NCBI RefSeq assembly: GCF_902859695.1 | Contig: NZ_CADIJL010000012.1 | Location: 1 to 64,000 of the forward strand | Direction: 5' to 3' | From: Achromobacter ruhlandii | GTDB taxonomy: Bacteria; Pseudomonadota; Gammaproteobacteria; Burkholderiales; Burkholderiaceae_B | Length of the DNA: 64,000 bases | Shown: one piece after another, positions 26,419 to 34,002 of the stretch | How the letters are laid out: every line of letters starts with the position of its first letter | Position numbering within the stretch: position 1 is the stretch's first letter | The notes under the pieces: generated by a model | Told to the model about the DNA's origin: nothing | Seen by the model: the letters and a program-made list of their open reading frames with translations, nothing else | Databases searched by the model: none | Made by a program: the position numbers and the translations under genes

Positions 26419-26929
26419 GGGTCGCGCTCCTGTCCGCCCGGGCCCGCACGGCCGCCACCGCCTGTGAATACAGGGCGGGCCAGCTGTCCGGCTTGGGCTT
26501 GCCCGGACGCCAGGTGCGCAGATACAGCGCCCAGGCCGCGACCGCATCGCCAACCGGCGGCAATGCCTTCGGGTCGGTCCAGAGCAACAGGCGCGCAACG
26601 CCCGCCGCCAGCACATCGTCACGCTCGAGCGCGGCGTGGATCGCGTCCGGATCGCAGGCCACGCCGCGCGCCTGGCACAGCACGACCAGGGGCGCCTTGC
26701 TCGCGGCGTGCAGGAATACCCCCCACACCCCGCCGCGGCTGGCGCGCGTGCCCTTCTCGAATTGCCAGAAACCCCGAGCCGGTCCGCCGATCTGGCGCCG
26801 GTGCACGAAGCGGCTCTCCTGCGAGCCGATCGCCAACAGCATGCATTGCGCCTCGCGCGTATCCATGCGCGCCGGCAACAGCGCCAGCGCCGGCCGCAGC
26901 GCCTCATCCATGATCTGGTCAAGCGTCAT
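26399..26929 (-). CDS. Phage endolysin, lysozyme-like
   Basis: A 176-residue muralytic candidate. It starts MTLDQIMDEALRPAL and has IGSQESRFVHRRQIGGPARGFWQFE (about 33-57). The Glu of SQES followed by a GPARGFWQFE element resembles the catalytic region of phage lysozyme/transglycosylase-like enzymes. There is no signal peptide, so release would need the upstream holin, whose gene overlaps by 11 bases. The exact bond cleaved is not determined from sequence. Confidence 0.75.
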   Translation of the reverse strand: MTLDQIMDEALRPALALLPARMDTREAQCMLLAIGSQESRFVHRRQIGGPARGFWQFEKGTRASRGGVWGVFLHAASKAPLVVLCQARGVACDPDAIHAALERDDVLAAGVARLLLWTDPKALPPVGDAVAAWALYLRTWRPGKPKPDSWPALYSQAVAAVRARADRSATHVAGVD

Positions 26930-27380
26930 GCCTGCCCTCCTTGTCCGTTTGCGTATCCATCCCCAGCGTCTTGCGCCGGATCTCCACCGCCCAATCCACC
27001 AGGTCCTGGTTCTGCAGCTTGGCGGTCAGGCGCAGGTAGGCGCCCAGCACCCACCAGGCCGGCAGCCCGGCCAGCAGCATGCAGGGGCCGAGCACGTAGA
27101 ACATGGCCAACAGCCCGTCCTCGCCCAGCCCGGTGCGCTGCGCCATCCAGTAGGCGGACGACATGATGTCGGGCATCCACGCGATCATGCCGATCGCCAG
27201 CAATGGCCCGAACAGAAAAGAGCTGACCACCGTACAGGCGGTGCGCGCGACGAACTCGCGCGGGCTGCGCGGCGGCATCAGCAACATGCCGATCAACGCC
27301 GCCATCGCCGCCGGCATGCCGAAAGCCAGCGCAATTTTCAGGGCGGCGAACCCGCCCAATCCCGTAGATGCCGGTTCCAT
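26919..27380 (-). CDS. Holin-like membrane protein
   Basis: A 153-residue protein with several hydrophobic segments (about 17-38, 55-75 and 95-118) and a charged C-terminus (RRKTLGMDTQTDKEGRHDA). It directly precedes and overlaps the endolysin gene, as holins do. The start is ATG of MEPASTG with AGGAG ten bases upstream. It is longer than small class II holins; an accessory or putative-holin family is possible. Confidence 0.6.
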   Translation of the reverse strand: MEPASTGLGGFAALKIALAFGMPAAMAALIGMLLMPPRSPREFVARTACTVVSSFLFGPLLAIGMIAWMPDIMSSAYWMAQRTGLGEDGLLAMFYVLGPCMLLAGLPAWWVLGAYLRLTAKLQNQDLVDWAVEIRRKTLGMDTQTDKEGRHDA

Positions 27381-27472
27381 GGTTACACCGCTCCTGTCGA
27401 CGGTGCGCATCGCTGCCTCCCGTGAACATCACGGGCGCCGCGGGGGCGCGCCGGATGGACCAATTGAAATGT

Positions 27473-27519
27473 GGGCGACACTGTCGCCCCTTTCGTGCAG
27501 GCGCAGCCAGTGCCTGCAC
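27473..27519. promoter_or_regulatory. Two adjacent perfect dyads before the lysis genes
   Basis: GGGCGACA-C-TGTCGCCC (27473-27489) and GTGCAGGC...GCCTGCAC (27495-27519) stand side by side in the only large gap (191 bases) of the tail operon. Neither is followed by a T-run in the operon direction, so they are not simple terminators. They could be an operator or RNA-processing hairpins. Confidence 0.45.
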
Positions 27520-27571
27520 GTGCTCTGCTCCCGTGTATCGCTGCTCTCCGTCAGTCCCGTATGTCAGTATG

Positions 27572-28021
27572 TCAGGCGGGCTCAATGGGCCAATCGATTG
27601 CGGCGGGATATCCGGCTTGGTCAGGCACGCGGTTCAAGTGCACGCGATAGGTCTTCCATGCTGTCAGAGACTCCTGCTCAGCATTCGTCGCAATACCAAG
27701 ATCGACAGCATCCTGTAATGGCGCCATACGCAGCCCGGCATGCTCCAACAAAACGTCCCGCCGGACACGGGCAGCCAGATCCTGGTGCTCCTCGCTCGGC
27801 AATCCCGTCTCTCTCGATGAATCGAAACCCGGGATGTCCAGCGCCGTCCAACGACCATCCTCGAGTCTGTAGCGTTTGCCGGGTTCCTGGCGATCGGGCG
27901 GCGCGATGTCGATGGCCCCACCCGGCATCAGAAACACCCCTGGCTCCAGGGGAGACATGTCTGCGATAGCTGGGCCGACGTAGAAACCGTCGGGAGTCAG
28001 TTGCGAAACGATTTTTTCCAT
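27572..28021 (-). CDS. Tail fibre assembly chaperone (Tfa-like)
   Basis: A 149-residue protein. The C-terminal half matches tail-fibre-assembly proteins: a RRDVLLEHAGLRMAPLQDAVDLG region followed by LTAWKTYRVHLNRVPDQAGYPAAIDWP, the very common Tfa ending. It sits 11 bases downstream of the fibre gene. Its role is to fold or trimerise the fibre tip. GAGGGG precedes the ATG; a slightly longer in-frame start was not used. Confidence 0.88.
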   Translation of the reverse strand: MEKIVSQLTPDGFYVGPAIADMSPLEPGVFLMPGGAIDIAPPDRQEPGKRYRLEDGRWTALDIPGFDSSRETGLPSEEHQDLAARVRRDVLLEHAGLRMAPLQDAVDLGIATNAEQESLTAWKTYRVHLNRVPDQAGYPAAIDWPIEPA

Positions 28022-28032
28022 AAGAGTTCCCC

Positions 28033-29064
28033 TCAATATTTAATGCACGCAAGCAACGCGATGTTGCGCGGGCGGACCGAAGCCATCGAGGCCGTAGTGC
28101 CCATATTTGTGTAGGACCACCCGGCCAAGAACGAACCGGATCCACTGACCATGTCAAACCCCTCCGTATAGGCGTCCCCCACCTTGAACGAGGTATTGCC
28201 GTTATCCGTGCTGTATCGCCACTCTCCACTGCCTGATAGATACGGAAAGGAAGGGTTGCTGACCGAGCCAATCACACGCGAAGCGCGCTGGCTCGAGCCC
28301 AATTGCCGTCCGACGTCCGCTCCGCGGCCATCGTCCCAGCCCCGCACGAACTCTCCACGCAGATCTGGCAGCACGATGTATGCGCCGGTGATGCTGCGCG
28401 TATTCGTCGGATCTGCGGCATTGGTGCAGCGATAGCCCACCTGCGCCGTCGCATTCAAAGCGTCGCCGCAATAGATGGCCGAAGCCAATGCCGCATAGGC
28501 GCTGACCGAGGCTGCCGCGCCGTTGGCCCGCATCCACCCGTAAGGCACCTTCGAGAATGGGAAATAGGCAATCTGCCCGGACAGTGGCGACCGATAACCG
28601 GTATGGAAAGCTGCGGTTCCCCATGTCCACACTTCGGCACACTCCGCCACGATGATGGGACCGACGTCCTGCGTCGGCAGCGCGCCGATCGAATAGATTC
28701 GCGGAAAGTTGCCCGCCACGAATGCGGTCGTTGCGATCCGGGTGCTCTTGTCAGTGGCGGCCGGCGTCGGCGCGGTCGGCGTTCCAGTAAACGCCGGCGA
28801 CGCCGCCAGCGCCGCCACGAACCTGGCCTGCAGCGCCGCCAGGTCGCCGTCGTCCAGCACGTCCTGACCAGCCTTGTCGGCGATGTACTGGCCGATCATG
28901 GCGGCCACGAACGAAGCCTGGCGCCAGACCGTGTTGAGTTCCTTGGATTTGGCCGTGCCGGCCGAGAAACCGCCCAGCCGGGCGGCCAGCGCCTGGTAGT
29001 CGGCGGGAGCGAGCACATTGGCGCCGGGAACGGTGCCGAAAGGAAGAATTTGATTGATAGCCAC
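28033..29064 (-). CDS. Phage tail fibre protein with collar-type tip
   Basis: A 343-residue receptor-binding candidate. The N-terminus (MAINQILPFGTVPGANVLA) matches baseplate-attachment regions of short fibres, and an FTGTPTAPTPAATDKSTRIATTAFV repeat-linker is at about 96-120. The C-terminus has the tail-collar style (LPDLRGEFVRGWDDGRG, ending RPRNIALLACIKY). I use a GTG start with AAGGA seven bases upstream; a TTG six codons earlier overlaps the previous stop. There is no reverse transcriptase or template repeat, so it is not a diversity-generating target here. It should set host range. Confidence 0.88.
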   Translation of the reverse strand: MAINQILPFGTVPGANVLAPADYQALAARLGGFSAGTAKSKELNTVWRQASFVAAMIGQYIADKAGQDVLDDGDLAALQARFVAALAASPAFTGTPTAPTPAATDKSTRIATTAFVAGNFPRIYSIGALPTQDVGPIIVAECAEVWTWGTAAFHTGYRSPLSGQIAYFPFSKVPYGWMRANGAAASVSAYAALASAIYCGDALNATAQVGYRCTNAADPTNTRSITGAYIVLPDLRGEFVRGWDDGRGADVGRQLGSSQRASRVIGSVSNPSFPYLSGSGEWRYSTDNGNTSFKVGDAYTEGFDMVSGSGSFLAGWSYTNMGTTASMASVRPRNIALLACIKY

Positions 29065-29078
29065 GGAATTGTCCTTAT

Positions 29079-29744
29079 TCAACCGGCAAAAAGCGAACCC
29101 CAGAGTCCGCTGTCGAACCCCGAGATGTAGTGGTTTTGAACGTCAAAACCGAACAAGGGCCCCTCTTGCGAGGGGATGACGTAGTAACTGATGCGCACGC
29201 CCTCCGGCTTGAGCGGGATGTACCCGCCCGTCAGGAGCGCCAGGAACAGCGCCGACGGCGGCGCGCCGGCCACGCCGATGTCGACCGACATGTCGCCGTT
29301 GTCCTGGATGAATACATGGGTGCCGCCACCGAAGATGCGGTCCAGGATGGCGGCCGAGGTCTCGAGCGTGCCGTCCCAGTGGTTGGCGCCGATCTTGGCG
29401 CGCAGCAGCAGGCGGTAGGTATCGTCATCCAGCTCGGTCAGGCCGCTGTCCGGATCGAAGGGTCCCTGCCATACGCCCTGGTCAAAGCCCAGGCCGTCCA
29501 GGTCGTGCGAGAAATACACGTTGGCGATAGGCGTGCTGACTTTGCGCTCCAATCCCACCCAGCGCCCCACTGCGTCCAATTGCGCGCCGACGGCCAGGTC
29601 CAGGTCGAAGGCCGCCGGCATGCCACCGTACAACTCGCGCAGGCTGGCCGCCGCGTCGCACAGGGCCGTCACGGTGGCGGTGAACTTGGGCTTGCCACGG
29701 TGGTAGGCCGACAGCCGCGCGATGTAGTCGTCTGTATTGGCCAT
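29079..29744 (-). CDS. DUF2612/YmfQ-like baseplate-to-fibre protein
   Basis: A 221-residue protein (MANTDDYIARLSAYHRGKPK). It carries the family's LDLAVGAQLDAVGRWVGLER segment (about 46-65) and DDTYRLLLRAKIGANHWDGT (about 107-126). Such proteins occupy the position of P2 gpI, linking the baseplate wedge to fibres. It ends in the C-terminal GFDSGLWGSLFAG tail. The gap to baseplate J is one base. Confidence 0.85.
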   Translation of the reverse strand: MANTDDYIARLSAYHRGKPKFTATVTALCDAAASLRELYGGMPAAFDLDLAVGAQLDAVGRWVGLERKVSTPIANVYFSHDLDGLGFDQGVWQGPFDPDSGLTELDDDTYRLLLRAKIGANHWDGTLETSAAILDRIFGGGTHVFIQDNGDMSVDIGVAGAPPSALFLALLTGGYIPLKPEGVRISYYVIPSQEGPLFGFDVQNHYISGFDSGLWGSLFAG

Positions 29745-29745
29745 G

Positions 29746-30927
29746 TCAGGTCACCGTGAGTTTCACGTCGTCCGGGGTCGCGGCGGCGGCCTCGTTGAAG
29801 GCCAGCGGCACATCGGGCACGCCGTTGCCGGCCGGGCCCCGCAACGTCAGGCCGGTGATCTTGAACGTGCCGTTGCCCGGCACGCCATTGGCCGCCGAGA
29901 TGGCATCGGCCCACTCCACCGAGGCGCTGGCGCCGCCGCCGATCGCGACGCCGTTGATGTAGTCCGCCACTGCCCGCTGCACCGCCTGCCCCGTCGCCGT
30001 GTTGTAGCCCGCCAGCGCGCGCATCTGCACATCGACCGCAAGCGGCACGATGGTCGGGCGGAAGAAGCGGATGCGATGGGCGATGCCGTAGATGTCCGTC
30101 ACGACTACCGTGGTGGTCCCATGGGTGCCCGTGCCCGGCGTCTTCTTGGCGGCGATCGCCTGCGCGATCAGCGCGGCATCGCCACCGTCAACCACCAGGG
30201 CGATGCTGTGCGGCGGCAGGCCGTGCGCGTCGGCCGCCGCCGTGTCGTTCTCGTATGCCGCGTGGCGCAGCACGCCCGGCACCGACGCCACCGCGCCGAT
30301 CGTGCCTTCCAGCACGCTGCGCGACGGCAAGGCCACCGACACCGCCTGGCGCACCCGCAAGGCCGCGTCGCTTTCGACCGGCGCGCCAGGCGTCGCGGCC
30401 GCCGGATTCGAGACCGACTGCCAGCCCAGCGTCGGCGTGCCGATCTGGTTGATGCTGCCCGCCGCCGCGGTCACGGCGCCCAGCGCCTGGGATTGCGCCG
30501 TGACAGTGATCTCGCCGCCCGGCGGGATGGTCACGCTGGCCGGCAACAGCCAGCGGCCGCGGTCGGCATCGGTGGCGACGCCATCGACGATGGTGACGCC
30601 GCCTTGCCCGACAATGCGCAGGTCCACCGACGAGCGCGTGGCCACGCCCCGCGCCAGGCCGTTGATCTTGACGTTGCTCGACAACGCCGCGTTGGCGGCG
30701 GTGGCGGGCGAAAACGCGTTGTAGACGTTGATCGCCGCGGTATTGGCCTCATGGATGGCCAGGGCGAACACGGCCAGCAACTGGCCGTCCTGGCTGTCCG
30801 CCTCTAGATAGGTGTCGGCGCCGTAGATGCCGCGGTACTGCTCCTTGAAATACTGCAGCACCTCGCCATAACTCGGCGCACGGATGCCCGTGGCGTCGAT
30901 GACCGGGGCCGTGGATAGAATCGTCAT
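29746..30927 (-). CDS. Baseplate J-like wedge protein
   Basis: A 393-residue homologue of P2 gpJ/T4 gp6. It starts MTILSTAPVIDATGIRAPSY with the EVLQYFKEQYRGIYG segment, contains GGEITVTAQSQALGAVTAAAGSINQI (about 165-190), and ends in a J-type C-terminal domain. It forms the peripheral wedge ring of the baseplate. Its ATG overlaps the upstream stop by four bases (ATGA), so translation is coupled. Confidence 0.92.
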   Translation of the reverse strand: MTILSTAPVIDATGIRAPSYGEVLQYFKEQYRGIYGADTYLEADSQDGQLLAVFALAIHEANTAAINVYNAFSPATAANAALSSNVKINGLARGVATRSSVDLRIVGQGGVTIVDGVATDADRGRWLLPASVTIPPGGEITVTAQSQALGAVTAAAGSINQIGTPTLGWQSVSNPAAATPGAPVESDAALRVRQAVSVALPSRSVLEGTIGAVASVPGVLRHAAYENDTAAADAHGLPPHSIALVVDGGDAALIAQAIAAKKTPGTGTHGTTTVVVTDIYGIAHRIRFFRPTIVPLAVDVQMRALAGYNTATGQAVQRAVADYINGVAIGGGASASVEWADAISAANGVPGNGTFKITGLTLRGPAGNGVPDVPLAFNEAAAATPDDVKLTVT

Positions 30928-31277
30928 AATGCCGCCTGCACAGTGGCCGTGCCATAAAGGGTTGAAATGGATGCCGTCACGCTCAAGCCGCGTGTTTGCG
31001 GGTCGAGCCGGCTCGAGTATTCGGCCAGGTCGATGACACCTGCCGTGCCCAGGATGCGCTGGCGGATGGCCCAGTCGTAGCTGGCGCGCGGCTGCTTGCC
31101 CAGCACTTCGCCGTTCCAGGGCGTGCCTTCGGTCACGTCCAGGAACCACTCGCCGCGCGCCAGCATCAGCCGGGTCTTGACAGCCTGGGCCACGGCCTGC
31201 GCCGTATCGCGGTGGAAATCGGCCCGTGCCGAGCCGAACGAATAGTCGCCATCGGCGTCCAGTTTTCGGTAACGCAT
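30924..31277 (-). CDS. gp25-like sheath initiator / baseplate wedge protein
   Basis: A 117-residue protein (MRYRKLDADGDYSFG). Size, position before baseplate J and the LMLARGEWFLDVTEGTPW segment fit the gp25/W-type wedge protein that nucleates the sheath. The sequence match is by layout; a pure hypothetical phage baseplate protein is the alternative. Confidence 0.72.
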   Translation of the reverse strand: MRYRKLDADGDYSFGSARADFHRDTAQAVAQAVKTRLMLARGEWFLDVTEGTPWNGEVLGKQPRASYDWAIRQRILGTAGVIDLAEYSSRLDPQTRGLSVTASISTLYGTATVQAAL

Positions 31278-31285
31278 AGGAATCC

Positions 31286-32029
31286 TCAGTTGGGTGGCGT
31301 GGTCACCGCATTGGCGCCCTGCGCGGTATGGGTATGGGTGTCGTCGACCCGTTTGCCGTTGGCGAGGATCTGGCCGATCACGTTCAGCACGCCGGTGATC
31401 TGGGCGGTATTGCCCTGGCCGCCGCTGCCGACCAGTCCCGCCAGGTAGCTCAACAGTCCGTTGACCAGCACCTGCCCGGAAAACTCGGATACCGGCGCAA
31501 CCACATCGAAACCGCCGGGCGCCACGATCTTCACCTTGCCGGCGGCCGGGTCCAGCTCCAGGAAAGTCGTGCCATCGTCACTGCGCAGCTGGGTCGCGCT
31601 GGTGCTGACCGCCGGCAGCACGCGGGGTTGCGAGCGCACGCCCACGTAGACGAAGCCGTCGGACAGGTCATGCATCCGCATTTCGGCCTGGTCCTGTACC
31701 TGGCCGGATTGCCACCAGGCGTCGATGCAGCGCGAGGCAAACACCACCAGGCACTCATCGCCCGGCTTGACCGGAAAGGTCAGCGTGCAATTGCCGCCCG
31801 AGGGGAAATACACCGGGCAATCCACCAGCAACGGCAACGCCAGGCTGTGCTGCCGGCCCTCGGGTGTCTTGACCCGCGCGCGGATGGCCGGTTGCGCCGT
31901 GCACGTCATCGCCACCGGATCGAAGGCGCCGATGATCGCCGGCATGGCGGTCCAGGTCTGCGCCAGCGCGCCATGCAGCGCCGCGCCGATCGCGGCTTGC
32001 GGATCGTTCAAAGTCTCAAGTCGGTTCAT
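31286..32029 (-). CDS. Gp138-type baseplate puncturing (spike) protein
   Basis: A 247-residue protein. The N-terminal OB-like domain (about 20-120, with IIGAFDPVAMTCTAQPAI and DCPVYFPSGGNCTLTFPVKPGDECLVVF) matches Gp138_N. The beta-helical-looking middle (TTFLELDPAAGKVKIVAPGGFDV) and the end with DDTHTHTAQG form the central needle. The THTH motif resembles metal-binding tips of spike proteins. It pierces the target envelope on contraction. Confidence 0.88.
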   Translation of the reverse strand: MNRLETLNDPQAAIGAALHGALAQTWTAMPAIIGAFDPVAMTCTAQPAIRARVKTPEGRQHSLALPLLVDCPVYFPSGGNCTLTFPVKPGDECLVVFASRCIDAWWQSGQVQDQAEMRMHDLSDGFVYVGVRSQPRVLPAVSTSATQLRSDDGTTFLELDPAAGKVKIVAPGGFDVVAPVSEFSGQVLVNGLLSYLAGLVGSGGQGNTAQITGVLNVIGQILANGKRVDDTHTHTAQGANAVTTPPN

Positions 32030-32063
32030 GAATCTTCCTGCAGGGATAGGGCCGGACCGCGCG

Positions 32064-33092
32064 CTACTTGACGACGGCGGCTGGCTTGGCCGCGTCGCCC
32101 TCGGCGCCGGCCCGTCCCAGGTCGCCGGGAAACAGGGTGGCGTCGGTGGCCAGGCAAAGGACCTCCGTGTACCACTCGTCGTCGCGCGTATTGCCGCGGT
32201 GCTCGACTTCCATCACGTAGTAGTAGCCATCGCCGCTGATGCGGCGCTGCTCGGCGCGATCGATCTCGTTCGCGTCCTTGCGCTCGGAACGGGCCTGGAA
32301 GCCATACTCGGCGATCCGGCTGTTGTCCAGGTTGACCAGCCCGCCCACGCGGATGCTGGGGTTGAGCAGCATCCGCAGCTTGATGCCCTTCTCGGTCTGC
32401 TCCGGCATGCCGACCAGGCCGCTGTCGTGGGACAGCACGGGCACCGAGCCCGGCACATAGGCGGTTTCGGGAACCACCACCACCTTGCCGTCCTGGATGC
32501 TCCACAAGGTGTTCGCACTGCCGCAGACATCCTGCAGGTAGTCCCGCACCATGCCGGACATGACGGCCCCGCGGATCGACTTCTTGCCGCCCAGGTCGGG
32601 CACGTAGCCCTGGCGCACGCCGTATGGGTTCATGGCCGAGCACAGCAGCCGCACCTTGTCGGCGCGGTCGCTGCCCTTGGGCACGGTGGCGTTGACCACC
32701 GCAAAGTTGTAGGCCTTGTCGCCATCGGCCGCGGTGATTTCCAGCACGGTCTCGGTGTCACCCGAGCCGCCCCATTTGGCGCGCACCACGTTGCCGTGGA
32801 AGATCACGCCGTAATTGCCTTCATAGCCGGCCTGCAGCACCACTCGGGTGAATTCGCGCTGCGCCAGGCTGGCGGTTTCACGGCTGGCGTTCATCACCTT
32901 GATGGTGGCGGTGTTGGGGGACTTGGCGTCGTTGCGCTTGATGCCGAAGCTGAAGCTCAGCGCCGACAGATCCAGCGCCTCCTCGTCGCCGACGATCAGC
33001 GAGACCTTCCGGCCCCACTGGCGCACGCCCTCATCGTCATCGACCGGATCGCCGTATACGGCGATCGGCTCCATTGTGGTCGTGTCTGCCAT
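32064..33092 (-). CDS. Baseplate hub protein (gp27/D-like)
   Basis: A 342-residue protein starting MADTTTMEPIAVYGDPVDDD. The beta-rich N-terminal half (VSLIVGDEEALDLSALSFSFGIKRNDAKSPN) and the segment VQD-type SGMVRDYLQDVCGSANTLWSIQDGKVVVV are typical of late-control/hub proteins. It would sit between tube and spike. The order hub-plug-Dit mirrors cyanophage Pam3-type tails. One base separates it from the plug gene. Confidence 0.78.
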   Translation of the reverse strand: MADTTTMEPIAVYGDPVDDDEGVRQWGRKVSLIVGDEEALDLSALSFSFGIKRNDAKSPNTATIKVMNASRETASLAQREFTRVVLQAGYEGNYGVIFHGNVVRAKWGGSGDTETVLEITAADGDKAYNFAVVNATVPKGSDRADKVRLLCSAMNPYGVRQGYVPDLGGKKSIRGAVMSGMVRDYLQDVCGSANTLWSIQDGKVVVVPETAYVPGSVPVLSHDSGLVGMPEQTEKGIKLRMLLNPSIRVGGLVNLDNSRIAEYGFQARSERKDANEIDRAEQRRISGDGYYYVMEVEHRGNTRDDEWYTEVLCLATDATLFPGDLGRAGAEGDAAKPAAVVK

Positions 33093-33093
33093 G

Positions 33094-33393
33094 TCAGTCC
33101 GCCACCCAGTAGAGCTTGGCGCCACGGCCCAGGTCGGTGGCCGTCGGCGCGTCGTCGGGCGACTCCGCCCCGGTCACGCGCAGGCCCCCGGCAAAGCCCA
33201 GGTGCCGGTATTGCCCCAGCAGGTTCAGGCCCGTCACCAGCGGAATGCCGGACACCAGCGGCTGGCCGAGGTCATCGGCCACGTCCAATATCCAGCCCTC
33301 GCGATACTGCAGCGTCAGCCGGTAGTCGTCACCGCCCAGCGAGATGGCGAACACCTGCGGAATCGGCGACAGAGGTATCTCGAAGTAGTTCAT
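33094..33393 (-). CDS. Plug protein, Pam3 gp18-like
   Basis: A 99-residue protein (MNYFEIPLSPIPQVFAISLGG) with RLTLQYREGWILDVADDLGQPLVSGIPLVTGLNLLGQY, the pattern of the small cyanophage-like baseplate plug domain. It closes the tube end in the baseplate. It is compactly placed between hub and Dit-like genes. Confidence 0.8.
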   Translation of the reverse strand: MNYFEIPLSPIPQVFAISLGGDDYRLTLQYREGWILDVADDLGQPLVSGIPLVTGLNLLGQYRHLGFAGGLRVTGAESPDDAPTATDLGRGAKLYWVAD

Positions 33394-33402
33394 GCGGATC
33401 TC

Positions 33403-34002
33403 CTAGTTCCAATGCAGCGAGCCGCCGTTGGGCGCGGCCGCGGGCCGGGACGCTTTCACGCCCAGGTTCTGCCTGTCCGCGGTCTTTTCCTTCTCTTTCT
33501 GGTGCGCGTAGGGCGGCAGCGACGTGCTGCGGGTCTGCGCCACGATCACTTCGCGCAGCGTCACGGTCGCGAACACGGCGCCGGAGGTCTCCCGGCTGTT
33601 CTCGACCGCGATCTTCTCTATCAGCATGCTGCTGTAGCGGCGCCGGCTGGTAATCACATCCACCGGCTCGCGCGACTCCTGCAGATTGAGCAGTTGCGAG
33701 TAGATCGCGGTGGCGTAGTCGTCGGCGGCCGCCTTGCCATTGGCCACGTCCCTGGCCCGGGCGCCGCGCAACGCCTCGTACGAGGCGTTGCTCCAGGCGC
33801 ACTTCATGGTCAGCGACAGCGGCAGCTTGAAGGCATGGTCGCTGATCGCCGAGCGGCCATAGGGGCCCGACTCCACCGGGTGGCTAGTGATCTTCAGCGT
33901 ATCGTCGTGCGACTCGGTGATGGTCGCCTGCACCACAATGTCGCCGATCTTCTTCGACAGCAGGCCCACCATGTCGGCGCCCGTGAAATTCGTGTCAGTC
34001 AT
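33403..34002 (-). CDS. Dit-like distal tail protein
   Basis: A 199-residue protein. LPLSLTMKCAWSNASYEAL and the SREPVDVITSRRRYSSMLIEKIAVE stretch (about 108-135) are the Dit-like N-terminal pattern seen in contractile tails with the same neighbours. The C-terminal about 35 residues are charged and disordered. Its start overlaps the end of the tape-measure gene by eight bases. Confidence 0.8.
   Translation of the reverse strand: MTDTNFTGADMVGLLSKKIGDIVVQATITESHDDTLKITSHPVESGPYGRSAISDHAFKLPLSLTMKCAWSNASYEALRGARARDVANGKAAADDYATAIYSQLLNLQESREPVDVITSRRRYSSMLIEKIAVENSRETSGAVFATVTLREVIVAQTRSTSLPPYAHQKEKEKTADRQNLGVKASRPAAAPNGGSLHWN

Noticed and set aside
28033-29064. Diversity-generating retroelement acting on the tail fibre (as in Bordetella phage BPP-1)
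   Set aside because: No reverse transcriptase, accessory gene or template repeat of the fibre end is present in the window.
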